Shown: one piece after another, positions 45,193 through 57,125 of the stretch
Numbering within the stretch: position 1 is the stretch's first letter
Layout of the letters: each line of letters begins with the position of its first letter
Source: Nostoc foliaceum FACHB-393
Lineage (GTDB): Bacteria > Cyanobacteriota > Cyanobacteriia > Cyanobacteriales > Nostocaceae
Reading direction: 5' to 3'
DNA length: 64,000 nt
Assembly (NCBI RefSeq): GCF_014698505.1
Contig: NZ_JACJTD010000003.1
Location: 186,001-250,000, forward strand
Position numbers and translations under genes: made by a program
Notes under the pieces: generated by a model
Databases searched by the model: none
Seen by the model: only the letters and a program-made list of their open reading frames with translations
Told to the model about the DNA's origin: nothing

Positions 45193-45570
45193 AATATTTG
45201 TATATTTATAATGGCTGAAGCCAATTTTAATCCGATTATACTGAAGTTTCTAAAATACTACTAAATTTTACGTAAAAAAAATAATTAAATTTAAGTAAAT
45301 ATACTGCTGTTTAGCCTCCCCTAGTTGAAGATACCAATACAAGTAATGATGGTTACATGAAGTAGTCCTTGCCAGCGTTTAATCAAGGTGCTTTAATAGC
45401 GATCGCATTCCGCAAATAGAAAATATGTACAAGACGCGCAGCGACTCGACATCAGACATCGCTGCTAGTGTTCATAAAATTACAGACTCAAAACATTAAA
45501 CTCAAAGATATGACAAGCTAGTAGCATATCTTTGATACTAAATTCGCCCAAAAGCTGAATAGGAGCATAT
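45193..45570. other. Intergenic region upstream of slipin gene
   Basis: AT-rich at first, then a HIP1 site and a small dispersed repeat at 45431-45457. The slipin ribosome binding site AGGAG is at its end. No gene is seen. Confidence 0.5.
45431..45457. repeat. Small dispersed repeat, copy 3
   Basis: 27 bp starting AAGACGCG and ending TCAGAC, followed by ATCGCT, matching the length and flank of the copy at 9878-9904. Confidence 0.65.
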
Positions 45571-46413
45571 ATGGAGCCAATCATTGCTATAGTCTTAGCG
45601 CTTATAGGTTATGCCTTAGGTTCTGCAAAACTGATTAATCAAGGTAATGAAGCCCTAGTCGAACGCTTGGGGCGGTATCATCGGAAACTTAAGCCAGGGC
45701 TGAACTTTATTGTTCCCTTGGTAGATCAGATTGTGATGGAAGATACTACACGAGAGCAGTTTTTAGACATCAAACCTCAGAATGTGATTACCCAAGATAA
45801 TATTTACGTGGAAGTGGATGCTATTGTGTACTGGCGTATTAGAGATATTGAGAAAAGCTTTTATGCTATTGAGGATCTGCAAGGCGCACTGACACAGGTA
45901 ACCACAACCACTCTCCGGGAAGTCATTGCCCAGAACACCCTAGAGCAGACCAATGTCTCCAGATCAGAGATGGACTCAGCTATCCTAGACCAGTTAAATA
46001 ATATAACAGCAGATTGGGGAGTTGATATTATCCGGTTAGACCTTCAGAGAATTACCCTACCTGAGAGTGTACGAAAGTCTAGGGAAGAGGAGCAAGCCGC
46101 TGTAATCAAAAAACGGGCACTGATTACCGAAGCAGAAGGGGAAAAGGAAGCCGCCATTAAAAAAGCAGAAGGAACTATGGCTTCAGTGCAAATCATTTCT
46201 CAAGCTCTCCGTTCCAATCCTGACAGTAGAGACATTCTGCGGTATCTTGTAGCTCAAGATTACGTAGATGCTAGCCAAAAACTTGGTGAGAGCAATAATG
46301 CCAAAATTGTCTTTGTAGACCCGGCTAACTCAAGTGAAATGTTTCAAGAGTTGATAGCTGAGTCAGTAAATCAAGAAGGTAACGGCAAAAAATCCGAAAA
46401 CGGTAATACTTAA
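45571..46413 (+). CDS. SPFH/Band 7 (slipin-like) membrane protein
   Basis: A 280-residue stomatin/prohibitin-homology protein. A short N-terminal membrane segment (IIAIVLALIGYALGSA) leads to the Band 7 domain: EALVERLGRYHRKLKPGLNFIVPLVDQI, REQFLDIKPQNVITQDNIYVEVDAIVYWRI. A helical coiled-coil region with KKRALITEAEGEKEAAIKKAEG follows. Such proteins form membrane-associated rings and scaffold microdomains. No NfeD partner gene is adjacent. The last 4 bp overlap folP tail to tail. Confidence 0.9.
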   Translation: MEPIIAIVLALIGYALGSAKLINQGNEALVERLGRYHRKLKPGLNFIVPLVDQIVMEDTTREQFLDIKPQNVITQDNIYVEVDAIVYWRIRDIEKSFYAIEDLQGALTQVTTTTLREVIAQNTLEQTNVSRSEMDSAILDQLNNITADWGVDIIRLDLQRITLPESVRKSREEEQAAVIKKRALITEAEGEKEAAIKKAEGTMASVQIISQALRSNPDSRDILRYLVAQDYVDASQKLGESNNAKIVFVDPANSSEMFQELIAESVNQEGNGKKSENGNT

Positions 46414-47270
46414 GAGTCATGCTGTGCATCTTGTCTCAGTAGCGCATCGGCTACTAGTGAAACATCGCGCATTTCTTGAACATCGTGAACTCGGAGGATA
46501 TCAGCGCCATTAAGAATAGCAGCACAACAAGCTGCTGCCGTTCCCCAAACTCGTGCTTTGGGATCAGGTTGATTTAAAATCCGACCAATGAAGCTTTTAC
46601 GAGATGCTCCTACCAAGATAGGACAGTTGAGTCTTGTTAGCGATCGCAGGCGGCGAAAAATTTCTAAATTTTGCTCATAGTTCTTAGCAAAGCCAATACC
46701 AGGATCAATAATAATTTTATCCAGGTCAATGCCCGCAGCAGTTGCTACCCCAATTTGCCTAGCCAAAAAACTATAAATTTCTCCGAGCAAATCTTGATAA
46801 TCAGTCTGTTGTTGCATTGTCTGTGGTGTTCCCCGGATGTGCATTAAAATTATCGGTACACTTAACTCTGCCACTGTTGGCAACATTTCTGAGTCAAAAG
46901 TGCCACCAGAAATATCATTAATAATATCCGCTCCAGCTTCTACAGATGCCCTTGCTACAGCAGCACGGGTTGTATCTACAGAAATCGGGACTGAAATTTC
47001 TGGTCTTAGCACCTGTAACACCGATAACACCCGGTCAAGTTCCTCCTCCAGAGTTATTTGCTTTGCCCCTGGTCGAGTTGATTGACCGCCCACATCGATA
47101 ATGTCAGCACCAGCAGCCACCAGTGCTTGCGCCTGCACTAAAGCAGCAGAGGTAGTGTTAAACTCACCCCCATCACTAAAGCTATCAGGTGTCACATTCA
47201 AAATGCCCATTAAATAAGTCCGCTGTCCCCACTCGAAACAGCGTCCTCGAATTATTAAGTTGCTTGGCAT
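46410..47270 (-). CDS. folP: Dihydropteroate synthase
   Basis: A 286-residue folate-pathway enzyme joining p-aminobenzoate to the pterin pyrophosphate. Motifs: GILNVTPDSFSDGG, DVGGQSTRPGA, DTTRAAVARASVEAGADIINDISGG, MHIRGTPQTMQ, DPGIGFAKN and GASRKSFIG. Same strand as tpiA, which lies 78 bp upstream, so the two may be cotranscribed. Confidence 0.96.
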   Translation of the reverse strand: MPSNLIIRGRCFEWGQRTYLMGILNVTPDSFSDGGEFNTTSAALVQAQALVAAGADIIDVGGQSTRPGAKQITLEEELDRVLSVLQVLRPEISVPISVDTTRAAVARASVEAGADIINDISGGTFDSEMLPTVAELSVPIILMHIRGTPQTMQQQTDYQDLLGEIYSFLARQIGVATAAGIDLDKIIIDPGIGFAKNYEQNLEIFRRLRSLTRLNCPILVGASRKSFIGRILNQPDPKARVWGTAAACCAAILNGADILRVHDVQEMRDVSLVADALLRQDAQHDS

Positions 47271-47348
47271 AAATCTACATTGCTATGTAAGGCATTAGCC
47301 TCACTGTGGGCATTCCCATGCAGGGCATGGGAACGAGAAGAAAGCACA

Positions 47349-48080
47349 TCACACTGACTGAAAATTCACAATCCGAGCGAAACTCTCAGGTTCCAAACTT
47401 GCTCCTCCCACTAAAACACCATCAATTTCTGGTTGAGCCATGATCTCATCAATATTATTCGGCTTGACTGAGCCACCATATTGAATTGATACATTTGGAT
47501 TACTCAACTGGCTACGAATTAAGCTAATTATCCGATTCGCCTCCGCTGCTTCACAGGTATCACCAGTCCCAATCGCCCAAATTGGTTCATAGGCAATCAC
47601 CAAATTATCCTGATCAATATCTACCAACCCTTTGTCGAGTTGGAGAGAAATCACTGATTCAGTTTCTCCCGCATCACGTTGTTGTTTTGTTTCGCCAACA
47701 CAGAGAATTGGGGTCAAACCAAACCTTTGAGCCGCTCGAAGGCGTAGATTAACGGTTGCGTCTGTTTCACAAAAGAATTGTCGTCGTTCGCTATGACCGA
47801 CAATCACAAAGCGCACACCACTTTCTGTCAGCATTGGGCCAGAAATCTCACCCGTATAAGCTCCATATTCTTCCCAATGGATATTTTGTGCCCCTAGTTG
47901 GATAAGGCTACCGTGCAAAGTCTTGGACAAAACGCTTAAATCAGTGAAAGGAGGGCACAATATCACTTCTCGCCCTTGGGGCGTTTCCTCTAAGTGGGGC
48001 AGAAATCCTCGTAGAAACTCTTGGGTTTCTGCCTGGGTTTTGTACATTTTCCAGTTGCCGGCAATAACGATTTTCCGCAC
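47349..48080 (-). CDS. tpiA: Triosephosphate isomerase
   Basis: Interconverts dihydroxyacetone phosphate and glyceraldehyde 3-phosphate in glycolysis and the Calvin cycle. The TIM-barrel catalytic residues are Lys in GNWKM, His in IVGHSERR and Glu in [11 protein letters not shown]; the phosphate loop is [10 protein letters not shown]. The frame is open to TTG 48095, but GTG 48080 ([12 protein letters not shown]) matches the family's usual N-terminus and gives 243 residues. Confidence 0.95.
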   Translation of the reverse strand: MRKIVIAGNWKMYKTQAETQEFLRGFLPHLEETPQGREVILCPPFTDLSVLSKTLHGSLIQLGAQNIHWEEYGAYTGEISGPMLTESGVRFVIVGHSERRQFFCETDATVNLRLRAAQRFGLTPILCVGETKQQRDAGETESVISLQLDKGLVDIDQDNLVIAYEPIWAIGTGDTCEAAEANRIISLIRSQLSNPNVSIQYGGSVKPNNIDEIMAQPEIDGVLVGGASLEPESFARIVNFQSV

Positions 48081-48304
48081 AGGTAATTTAGTCAAGATCC
48101 TAACGAGTTATTTAGATGCATTTTTCAGTTTATGACTTTTTGTTAGTCATTAGTCATTAGTCATTGGTCATTGGGTATAGGGTATGGGGTAAAAATTATT
48201 CTTCTCCTGCTACCTCTGTCTTATCTCGCCAAACCCTTGCTAAAAATAACTAGGATGGTAGAGGGGGTGTATCTAAAATCTAAAATCCAAAATCTCAAAT
48301 TAAT

Positions 48305-49786
48305 ATGACTTCGACATTGCCTGTGCCTGAACCTCATCAAAGCGATTCCGCTAACACTGACCCAAATTCTCTGAGTTGGGAGGAAGAACTGGATAGTGCC
48401 ATTTTCAGTTTTGAAGATATTCAGACGGAACTGAACTATAAACAAGCACAAACGGCGCTGCGAAACTTGGTGACCAATCTTGACCTCACCCCCCAAGAAA
48501 AAACCGGATTGGAGACAGAAATTGCGGATTTGGAAACCATGCTCGGGAAGTTAGACCGCATGGTGGTGCAGATTGCGGCTTTTGGGATGGTGGGACGTGG
48601 TAAGTCTTCTCTACTCAATTCTTTGGTTGGGCAAACAGTATTTGAAACTGGACCGCTACATGGTGTCACTCGTGCTGCACAAAGAGTTAATTGGAGTATT
48701 AGTGAGGAAGCGATTGGGGAAACTGAACGTGCTTTGCGAGTTACTCTGCCTGGTGTAGGTCAATCCCAGGTGGAATTAATTGACACGCCTGGGTTAGACG
48801 AAGTAGATGGTGCAACCCGTGCCGCATTAGCTGAACAGATTGCCAAACAAGCAGATTTGATTCTGTTTGTGATATCTGGCGACATGACAAAGCTAGAATA
48901 TGCCGCTCTTTCTCAGTTGCGGGAAGCAGGTAAACCGATTATTTTGGTGTTTAACAAAGTAGATCAGTATCCAGAAGCAGACCGGATGGCAATTTATCAC
49001 AAAATCCGGGATGAAAGGGTGCGAGAATTGCTCACGCCTCTAGAAATTGTCATGGCTGCGGCATCGCCATTGGTGAAGACGGCGATTCGTCGCCCTGATG
49101 GTACTAGGGGCATACAGTTGCGTACAGGTAATGCCCAAATCGAGGAACTGAAGCTGAAAATTTTGGAAATTCTGCATCGTGAGGGTAAAGCCTTGGTTGC
49201 TCTTAATACCATGCTTTATGCCGACGTTGTAAATGAGCAATTGGTTGAGCGAAAACTGATGATTCGGGAACAGAATGCCAATCAGTTGATTTGGAAAGCT
49301 GTGATGACCAAAGCATTAGCGATCGCACTTAATCCCGTAACTGTGGTAGATATTCTGAGTAGTGTGGTAATTGATATTGCTCTAATTTTGGGTTTATCTA
49401 AACTGTATGGCTTCTCTATGACTGAAGCCGGGGCTGTACAACTGCTACAAAAAATCGCCCTGAGTATGGGCGGAATTGGTGCTAGTGAATTGTTAGCAAA
49501 TTTGGGCTTGAGTGGATTAAAAACTTTACTGGGTATCTCTGCAACAGCTACCGCAGGTGTTGCCCTTGGCCCTTATATATCCGTGGCAATCACCCAAGCG
49601 GGAGTCGCTGGCGTTTCTTCTTACGGTATTGGACAAGTTACCAAAGTTTATTTAGCCAATGGTGCAACTTGGGGGCCTGATGGGCCGAAAGCAGTGATTA
49701 ATCGGATTTTGACAAACCTTGATGAGACTTCAATTCTCAACCGCATTAAAGATGAATTACTCTACAAGGTAAAACTCAGAAAGTGA
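48305..49786 (+). CDS. GTP-binding protein with C-terminal DUF697-like domain
   Basis: A 493-residue Era/dynamin-like small GTPase. G1 is GRGKSSLLN (about 98-106), G3 DTPGLDE, and G4 NKVD. The C-terminal 190 residues are hydrophobic and helix-rich (AIALNPVTVVDILSSVVIDIALILG onward), as in DUF697/YcjF-type proteins, so it probably associates with the thylakoid or cytoplasmic membrane. The cellular role is unknown. It diverges from tpiA across a region of TCATTAG and TCCAAAA heptamers. Confidence 0.87.
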   Translation: MTSTLPVPEPHQSDSANTDPNSLSWEEELDSAIFSFEDIQTELNYKQAQTALRNLVTNLDLTPQEKTGLETEIADLETMLGKLDRMVVQIAAFGMVGRGKSSLLNSLVGQTVFETGPLHGVTRAAQRVNWSISEEAIGETERALRVTLPGVGQSQVELIDTPGLDEVDGATRAALAEQIAKQADLILFVISGDMTKLEYAALSQLREAGKPIILVFNKVDQYPEADRMAIYHKIRDERVRELLTPLEIVMAAASPLVKTAIRRPDGTRGIQLRTGNAQIEELKLKILEILHREGKALVALNTMLYADVVNEQLVERKLMIREQNANQLIWKAVMTKALAIALNPVTVVDILSSVVIDIALILGLSKLYGFSMTEAGAVQLLQKIALSMGGIGASELLANLGLSGLKTLLGISATATAGVALGPYISVAITQAGVAGVSSYGIGQVTKVYLANGATWGPDGPKAVINRILTNLDETSILNRIKDELLYKVKLRK

Positions 49787-49930
49787 TACATACACGTGGA
49801 ATAAAGAAGGTTCGGTGATACCGTTCCTAGAAGCTCCTTGCTTCTCCTGTTCAGAGACGCTGCGCGTAGCTTTAACTAATTCATAATTACGAATTACGTT
49901 AGCGTAGCGGTAGCGAGTCCGCGAGCGTCA

Positions 49931-50050
49931 TTACGAATTACGAATTATCCGCAATAATTGATGAATAAAATCTTTCTCAAACTTTAATCCTGCTAAAATC
50001 TCCGTGTAAGCAGCAGTATTTTGTCTTGTCTCGATATCTGGAATATTTGA
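49931..50050 (-). pseudogene. Relic of an Rpn/DUF4351 family gene
   Basis: The minus strand reads TRQNTAAYTEILAGLKFEKDFIHQLLR, closely matching RLEISAYTQILAGLKYEKDLIRNLF in the relic at 42402. Nothing else of the gene is recognisable; upstream it runs into a dispersed repeat and the 21-bp array. Confidence 0.6.
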
Positions 50051-50127
50051 AAGACCATGTGTACGACGGGCTATTCTGTGTCGCAGCTTGATTTGGGCAC
50101 ATTTTTTATGGTGACGTGTATTTAAAA

Positions 50128-50400
50128 CTCGGAAGTTCGATCTGTGAACTCGGAACTTCGATCTGTGAACTCGGAACTTCGACCTTTGAATTCGGAACTT
50201 CAACCTTTGAATTCGGAACTTCGACCTTTGAATTCGGAAGTTCGACCTTTGAACTCGGAACTTCGACCTTTGAACTCGGAACTTCGACCTTTGAACTCGG
50301 AACTTCGACCTTTGAACTCGGAACTTGAGCTTCTGAACTCGAAACTTCGACCTTTAAACTCGAAATGTCAAGTCCTACACTCAAACTCCGAGCTTCTAAA
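50128..50400. repeat. 21-bp tandem repeat array, thirteen units
   Basis: Thirteen 21-bp units with consensus CTCGGAACTTCGACCTTTGAA. Units 3-9 are nearly identical, and the last four diverge step by step. Like the array at 4574-4762 it has a 21-bp period and a TTGAA-(C/T)TCGG junction. Both strands show open frames only because of the period. No spacers, so not a CRISPR. Confidence 0.95.
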
Positions 50401-50509
50401 CTCTAACTTTCAACTTTTTAGGTAAAATTGCCGAGAGATTTTCTCCACTACTGATGCTTTTGGCTGCATTTTCAGAGATTTATAGATGAAATTACGCTTT
50501 CATCAACTT

Positions 50510-52162
50510 TTAGTTTCTACCTTTGAAAGAGTCGAGCCATTCTTGAACTTGCTCTCGCGCAATATCGCGCCCTCCAAGACCAAAAGCTAGGGCGATCGCA
50601 ACTGCGATCGCACCTAGTAAAAGTCCAAAGGCTAAATTGACAATATCACTAGCAACTCCTATCTGTTGCAGTGCCATTGCAGAGACTAAGGTAATAATTG
50701 CAATCCGCGCCACTTGTCCCAAAATCTGTGCTTGACGTTCACCAGAACTGGTAATGATGTTAAAAGCCAGATTTGCCAGGAATAATCCAATGGCAAAGAT
50801 CACCAATCCCGCCAAAATCCGCCCGAATATGATCACAATACCCGACACCAATGCTGTCAGGGCTGGAATATTCAAGATATTCACCGCCGCCACCGTTGCA
50901 AATAGCATGATACCCACTAAGGCAACAATGCCTGCAATTTCCGATGGAGTACGGGCTGGAGTCGGTTCAACTGTTGGTTCTGTTGAAATTTCGATGCGTC
51001 TACTGGGTGTTGCCAGACCGAGGATGGTGAAAATGTTATTAAAGCCTAAGTTGGTAAGGATACTTGTAACCAGATCCGCGACAAAGCGCCCCACGAAATA
51101 GGCAACAATCCAAATTGCAACGGCTGTAAAGATGGCAGGTAGGGCGTTGAGAACCTGTTGCAGCATTGCGATCGCAGGCACTGATATGGCAGCAATTCCC
51201 AAGGCATTGAGGGCTGCGATCGCCACAGGAATCAAAATCAAAACATAGACAATTGTGCCGATAATGCTCGATAGAGGTTGCACCCCCGCAGTCGAAGATA
51301 ATCCCAATCGACTACCTAAATGGTCGATACCAGTTGTCGCCAGCAAGTTTGTTACAATCCGCCGTACTACATTAGCGATGAACCAGCCAACTACAGCGAT
51401 TAAGATCGCCGCTAAAATGTTCGGCAAAATTAGCAGAACTTCTGTAATGAGAGCTTGTACTGGTTGTAGAGCCTGCCTTAGTTCGAGAGTATCCAAAACT
51501 GGGGCAAGAAACAGTAAAAATATAAACCAATACAGAGCATTACCAATTGTCTCACTCAGAGACAACCGATTGAGGCTGGGTGCCCTATCTTCTGGTTCTG
51601 GATTCAAACGCTCATCCAGGTTAAATGCCTGTAATGAACGCACAGTGATCATCTTCACAATGGTCGCCAAAAACCAGGCGGTTACCAAAATGATTACTGC
51701 ACCAACCAACTTTGGCAAAAAGCCAATAAGTTGATTAAGAAAATTATTCAGGGGTCGAGATGCTACCTCCAGATCCAATGTCTGTAAAACAGCTACCGCC
51801 GTCAACAAGAGAATGCTCCAAAACACTAAGCTAGAGATGAATTTCTCCACTTGAGGAACATCTTGACGACCCGTTATCCCTGCGGCAATGCGGTTATCTA
51901 TGTTTGTGCGATTGAGGATTCCTCGCGTCACTGCTGCTGCGATCGCTGCAATTAGCCAACCTACTAACAAAATTGCTACTGCCCCCAGCAGACGGGGCGT
52001 AAACCGAACTATCTCTTGAACAATACCTTGTACATCAGCGATTCCTTGATTCACTGCTGGTTGCGTCGGTTGCAGGCTGGGCGATTGTGCCAAAAATTGC
52101 TGCACCCTCATGGGCAAACCAACTTCTATCACCTGGATTATTCCTTGCCAAGTTGTGTTCAT
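50510..52162 (-). CDS. Mechanosensitive-channel-related TM-helix repeat protein
   Basis: A 550-residue membrane protein made of repeated units of the conserved TM helix type found next to MscS channels. Paired helices recur with LPKLVGAVIILVTAWFLATIVKMI, LPNILAAILIAVVGWFIANVVRRIV, LPAIFTAVAIWIVAYFVGRFVADLV and similar. About ten or more membrane helices. No complete MscS beta domain is seen, so it may be a structural relative rather than a channel. The C-terminal GLGGRDIAREQVQEWL is typical of this family in cyanobacteria. Single gene. Confidence 0.85.
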   Translation of the reverse strand: MNTTWQGIIQVIEVGLPMRVQQFLAQSPSLQPTQPAVNQGIADVQGIVQEIVRFTPRLLGAVAILLVGWLIAAIAAAVTRGILNRTNIDNRIAAGITGRQDVPQVEKFISSLVFWSILLLTAVAVLQTLDLEVASRPLNNFLNQLIGFLPKLVGAVIILVTAWFLATIVKMITVRSLQAFNLDERLNPEPEDRAPSLNRLSLSETIGNALYWFIFLLFLAPVLDTLELRQALQPVQALITEVLLILPNILAAILIAVVGWFIANVVRRIVTNLLATTGIDHLGSRLGLSSTAGVQPLSSIIGTIVYVLILIPVAIAALNALGIAAISVPAIAMLQQVLNALPAIFTAVAIWIVAYFVGRFVADLVTSILTNLGFNNIFTILGLATPSRRIEISTEPTVEPTPARTPSEIAGIVALVGIMLFATVAAVNILNIPALTALVSGIVIIFGRILAGLVIFAIGLFLANLAFNIITSSGERQAQILGQVARIAIITLVSAMALQQIGVASDIVNLAFGLLLGAIAVAIALAFGLGGRDIAREQVQEWLDSFKGRN

Positions 52163-52361
52163 GGTTTTGCGAAATTATGCTTAAGTATTCGCCGCAAACA
52201 CTGAGTAAGTGTTTTGCCTATCAATTTACCAGTAAAAACATATATCTATGGCATTGATATCAAGAGTAATTTTTGACTTTGTTACTAATATTTGATTTAA
52301 TTTACTGGCAGTGCTGAATTTTGCGTTACTCTAATTGCAGCAACAGCATCAAATATCTGGA

Positions 52362-52811
52362 ATGTCCCAAGTTTTGGAACAATCGATTCAAATTAATGCT
52401 ACAGCTACGGTAGTGGAGCGCTGTCTTAGCGATTTAGCTCTCATGCACCGCTGGCTGAATCCCGTCCTCCGTTGCGAACCAGTGGGCGAAGCTTGGAGCA
52501 CCGATGTCGGCAGTGAAAGCCGTTTTATCATTCAAATTCCTCTACTGAAACCCACTTTGAATAGCGTAGTTGTGGAACGACAACCGGGTTTGGTAGTCTG
52601 GGAATTTCAGGGGTTTTTCCAAGGACGCGATCGCTGGGAATGTCAACCCACAGAAAAGGGAACGCTCTTACTCAACCGCTTTGAGTACGATATCCCTAAC
52701 CCCTTGGTTAGTTGGGGTTTCAACACCTTTGCCGCATCTTGGACAAAAGCAGATATGCAAGCCCAGCTGCGCCGCCTCAAACGAGTCGCAGAAGAACAAC
52801 ATAATTCGTAA
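52362..52811 (+). CDS. SRPBCC (START-like) family protein
   Basis: A 149-residue protein with the fold of polyketide cyclases and lipid carriers: VLEQSIQINATATVVERCLSDLALMHRWLNPV at the start, then beta strands (GSESRFIIQIPL, LVVWEFQGFFQGRDRWECQP) and a C-terminal helix (KADMQAQLRRLKRVAEEQ). The ligand is unknown. The frame extends to TTG 52335, but ATG 52362 fits the family start. Convergent with the SirB1-like gene. Confidence 0.85.
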   Translation: MSQVLEQSIQINATATVVERCLSDLALMHRWLNPVLRCEPVGEAWSTDVGSESRFIIQIPLLKPTLNSVVVERQPGLVVWEFQGFFQGRDRWECQPTEKGTLLLNRFEYDIPNPLVSWGFNTFAASWTKADMQAQLRRLKRVAEEQHNS

Positions 52812-52869
52812 TTCGTAATTGGGCATTGATTGGGCATTACTTATTTCTTCCCCTGCTTCTCCATCCCTC

Positions 52870-53694
52870 CTACCGATCTTTACCCAATTCGGTAAGTAGC
52901 CGCCGAATTACAGATGCGTCTTCGGCATCGGGAACTTTTGTTAAATAATTTTGTAAGTCGTTTACAGCTTGGGGGTAGTAACCGAGTTGATAATAGATCA
53001 GACCGCGATCGCGCAACTCTAAAGTTAAACCAGGAAACAGCAACAAAATTCGTTCAACTGCTGCCAGCGTTTTTTCTAACTCTTGCTGTTTGAGGTAAAT
53101 AAATTTTAGATTTGTCAGCATTCGTGCCAAAAATTGCCGATTACTGACTACAGCTAAAAACTCTGGTTGTAGCGACACGGGTTGCTGATAAAGTTGAGAC
53201 AGGCGTTCCTCGCAATCTTGGGCAAATATTATTTCGCCACCATTGAAAGCATCGACAAAAATCTCTATATCTGGAATATCTGGGCGGATTATGAAATGTC
53301 CTGGCATCCCTACACCCACCATCGGAAAATCAATCCGTCGGGCAACTTCTAGGTAAACCAGCGCTAAGGTAATGGGAATCCCCAGTCGGCGGTCAATTAC
53401 ATCATTGAAAAAGCTGTTGCGCGGGTCGTAATAGTCAATTTTATTACCAGAAAATTTTAAATCATCGTAGAGATACTGGTTAATACTTTGAACTATTCGT
53501 AAAGGATATCGTGAGTCAGGCAGTCGTTCTTGAAGCTCCCATGCCATTGTATCAAGGGCGTTGAGATATTCCTCTGGGTCTAAATTGGGATATTCTTCTT
53601 GTGCAATATACAAAGCTGCCTTTGCTAAGTCAATGTGCTCGTCAGACTGCTGAATCTCCTGGTAAAAATATTGTCGTGCTGACGAGAAATTCAT
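52870..53694 (-). CDS. SirB1 family protein (transglutaminase-like plus TPR)
   Basis: A 274-residue protein with the SirB1 N-terminal transglutaminase-like fold (LYDDLKFSGNKIDYYDPRNSFFNDVIDRRLGIPITLALVYLEVARRI, then VGVGMPGHFIIRP) and C-terminal tetratricopeptide-like helices (RGLIYYQLGYYPQAVNDLQNYL). A Cys nucleophile is not evident, so it may be a non-catalytic member. The function is unknown. Confidence 0.88.
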   Translation of the reverse strand: MNFSSARQYFYQEIQQSDEHIDLAKAALYIAQEEYPNLDPEEYLNALDTMAWELQERLPDSRYPLRIVQSINQYLYDDLKFSGNKIDYYDPRNSFFNDVIDRRLGIPITLALVYLEVARRIDFPMVGVGMPGHFIIRPDIPDIEIFVDAFNGGEIIFAQDCEERLSQLYQQPVSLQPEFLAVVSNRQFLARMLTNLKFIYLKQQELEKTLAAVERILLLFPGLTLELRDRGLIYYQLGYYPQAVNDLQNYLTKVPDAEDASVIRRLLTELGKDR

Positions 53695-55973
<2,279 letters not shown>

Positions 55974-56004
55974 TCATTAGTCATTGGTCATTAGTCATTA
56001 GTTC
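55974..56004. repeat. TCATTAG heptamer repeat between atpB and atpC
   Basis: Four tandem TCATTAG/TCATTGG units begin directly at the atpB stop, the same heptamer as at 1974 and 48145. Confidence 0.8.
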
Positions 56005-56061
56005 AACTGCTAATGGCTAATGGCAAATTGCAAAAGACACAGGACAAAGGACAAAAGACAA

Positions 56062-56475
56062 ATGACATTAACCGTTCGTGTAATTTCCCCAGATAAAACA
56101 GTATGGGATGCCCCAGCTGAAGAAGTAGTTTTGCCTAGTACCACTGGTCAACTAGGTATCCTAACTGGACACGCACCACTTTTGACCGCCCTAGATACTG
56201 GTGTAATGCGAGTCCGCGCCGCTAAAAATCAAAATTGGCAAGCGATCGCTCTTTTGGGTGGCTTTGCCGAAGTCGAAGAAAATGAAGTGACAATTCTGGT
56301 TAACGGCGCTGAACGTGGCGACAAAATTAACCTTGATGAAGCCCGTACTGCTTACAACCAAGCAGAAGCGCGTCTAAGTCAAGTGTCAGCGGACGATCGC
56401 CAAGCCCAAATTCAGGCAAACCAAGCCTTCAAACGGGCCCGCGCTCGGTTTCAAGCGGCTGGCGGTTTGGTCTAA
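56062..56475 (+). CDS. atpC: ATP synthase F1 subunit epsilon
   Basis: A 137-residue subunit of the F1 central stalk that couples rotation and inhibits ATP hydrolysis. The N-terminal beta sandwich ([46 protein letters not shown]) and C-terminal helical hairpin ([26 protein letters not shown]) are both complete. The frame is open from 56020, but those codons come from repeat sequence; ATG 56062 is the family start. Confidence 0.97.
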   Translation: MTLTVRVISPDKTVWDAPAEEVVLPSTTGQLGILTGHAPLLTALDTGVMRVRAAKNQNWQAIALLGGFAEVEENEVTILVNGAERGDKINLDEARTAYNQAEARLSQVSADDRQAQIQANQAFKRARARFQAAGGLV

Positions 56476-56497
56476 TTTAACTTTCTATTTCCACTTT

Positions 56498-56522
56498 GTA
56501 GGTTGGGCAATGTCCAACCTAC
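56498..56522 (+). terminator. Inverted repeat after atpC, possible terminator
   Basis: GTAGGTTGG and CCAACCTAC form a 9-bp stem with a 7-nt loop, 22 bp after the atpC stop. It is followed by A/T-rich sequence but no clean T-run. Confidence 0.5.
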
Positions 56523-56627
56523 AAAATATTTATTAATTTTTAAAAAATTACGCCAAATTTAAGAAATCAAGGCCAGCCTTGGTGAAGTGTTAACTTAACT
56601 AATTAGTTGCCCAAATGGGCACAAATT

Positions 56628-56747
56628 ATGAAAAGCTTTTCATCTTTGCTTAGTACTCGTAAACAAAATAAGGTAGCTCGTTTTGCAGCATCTATCGTAG
56701 CAACGTTAGCGATCGCTGGTAGTGTTAACTCTGCCAATGCTACCTAG
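56628..56747 (+). pseudogene. Orphan signal peptide ORF, 39 aa
   Basis: Encodes MKSFSSLLSTRKQNKVARFA and then ASIVATLAIAGSVNSANAT before a TAG. This is a textbook secretion signal: basic n-region, hydrophobic core and an ANA-T cleavage site. No mature protein follows. It is most likely the start of a secreted protein gene cut by a stop, though a tiny secreted or membrane peptide is possible. Confidence 0.5.
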
Positions 56748-56999
56748 AACTAATGTTTAGGATAGGGATAAAACCCTAGAAGTAGCCTTGTGAATAAGTT
56801 TCATCACTTTGGCACTATCAAACTATACAAATGCTTGCTAAAGAAACTGAAGGCGGAAGGCTAAAGACTATTGTAGGCACAAATAAGATAACAGCAGATA
56901 AGCAAACGGTTAGACCTAAGAATTTCTGCATCTTAATAAGAAGCTATTTTTACTAGTATGTTTTAGCAATTTTTATACTTTATTGTAATTCAGTAAAAA

Positions 57000-57086
57000 T
57001 GCTGCTATGACAGAACAATTCGCCTGTGGCAGATATCTGCATTAGAAGGTTCCCAGAGATAACTTCAAAACCGCCCATGCTATAGC
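57000..57086 (+). pseudogene. Degraded upstream WD40 repeat
   Basis: In the frame of 57012 the sequence reads CYDRTIRLWQISALEGSQR then stop, the last strand of a WD40 blade. The next blades continue in another frame from 57087, so the original gene has been broken by frameshift or insertion. Confidence 0.55.
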
Positions 57087-57125
57087 TTGTTAGCTACCCT
57101 TTCGGGTAATGCATGGGCGGTTTTG
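57066..57125. repeat. 15-bp perfect inverted repeat at the WD40 break
   Basis: CAAAACCGCCCATGC at 57066-57080 and its exact complement at 57111-57125, with 30 nt between. The right arm is inside WD40 coding sequence. Confidence 0.85.

Larger units (their letters stand above)
49787..50509. other. Repeat-rich region with nuclease relic
   Basis: Contains GAATTAC heptamers near 49877-49948, a fragment of an Rpn/DUF4351 gene on the minus strand, a dispersed repeat at 50055-50083, and a 21-bp tandem array at 50128-50400. No intact gene. Confidence 0.7.

Noticed and set aside
50116..50425. Repeat proteins on both strands of the second 21-bp array
   Set aside because: Several frames are open at once, as expected of a 21-bp repeat; the array decays in sequence without regard to codons.
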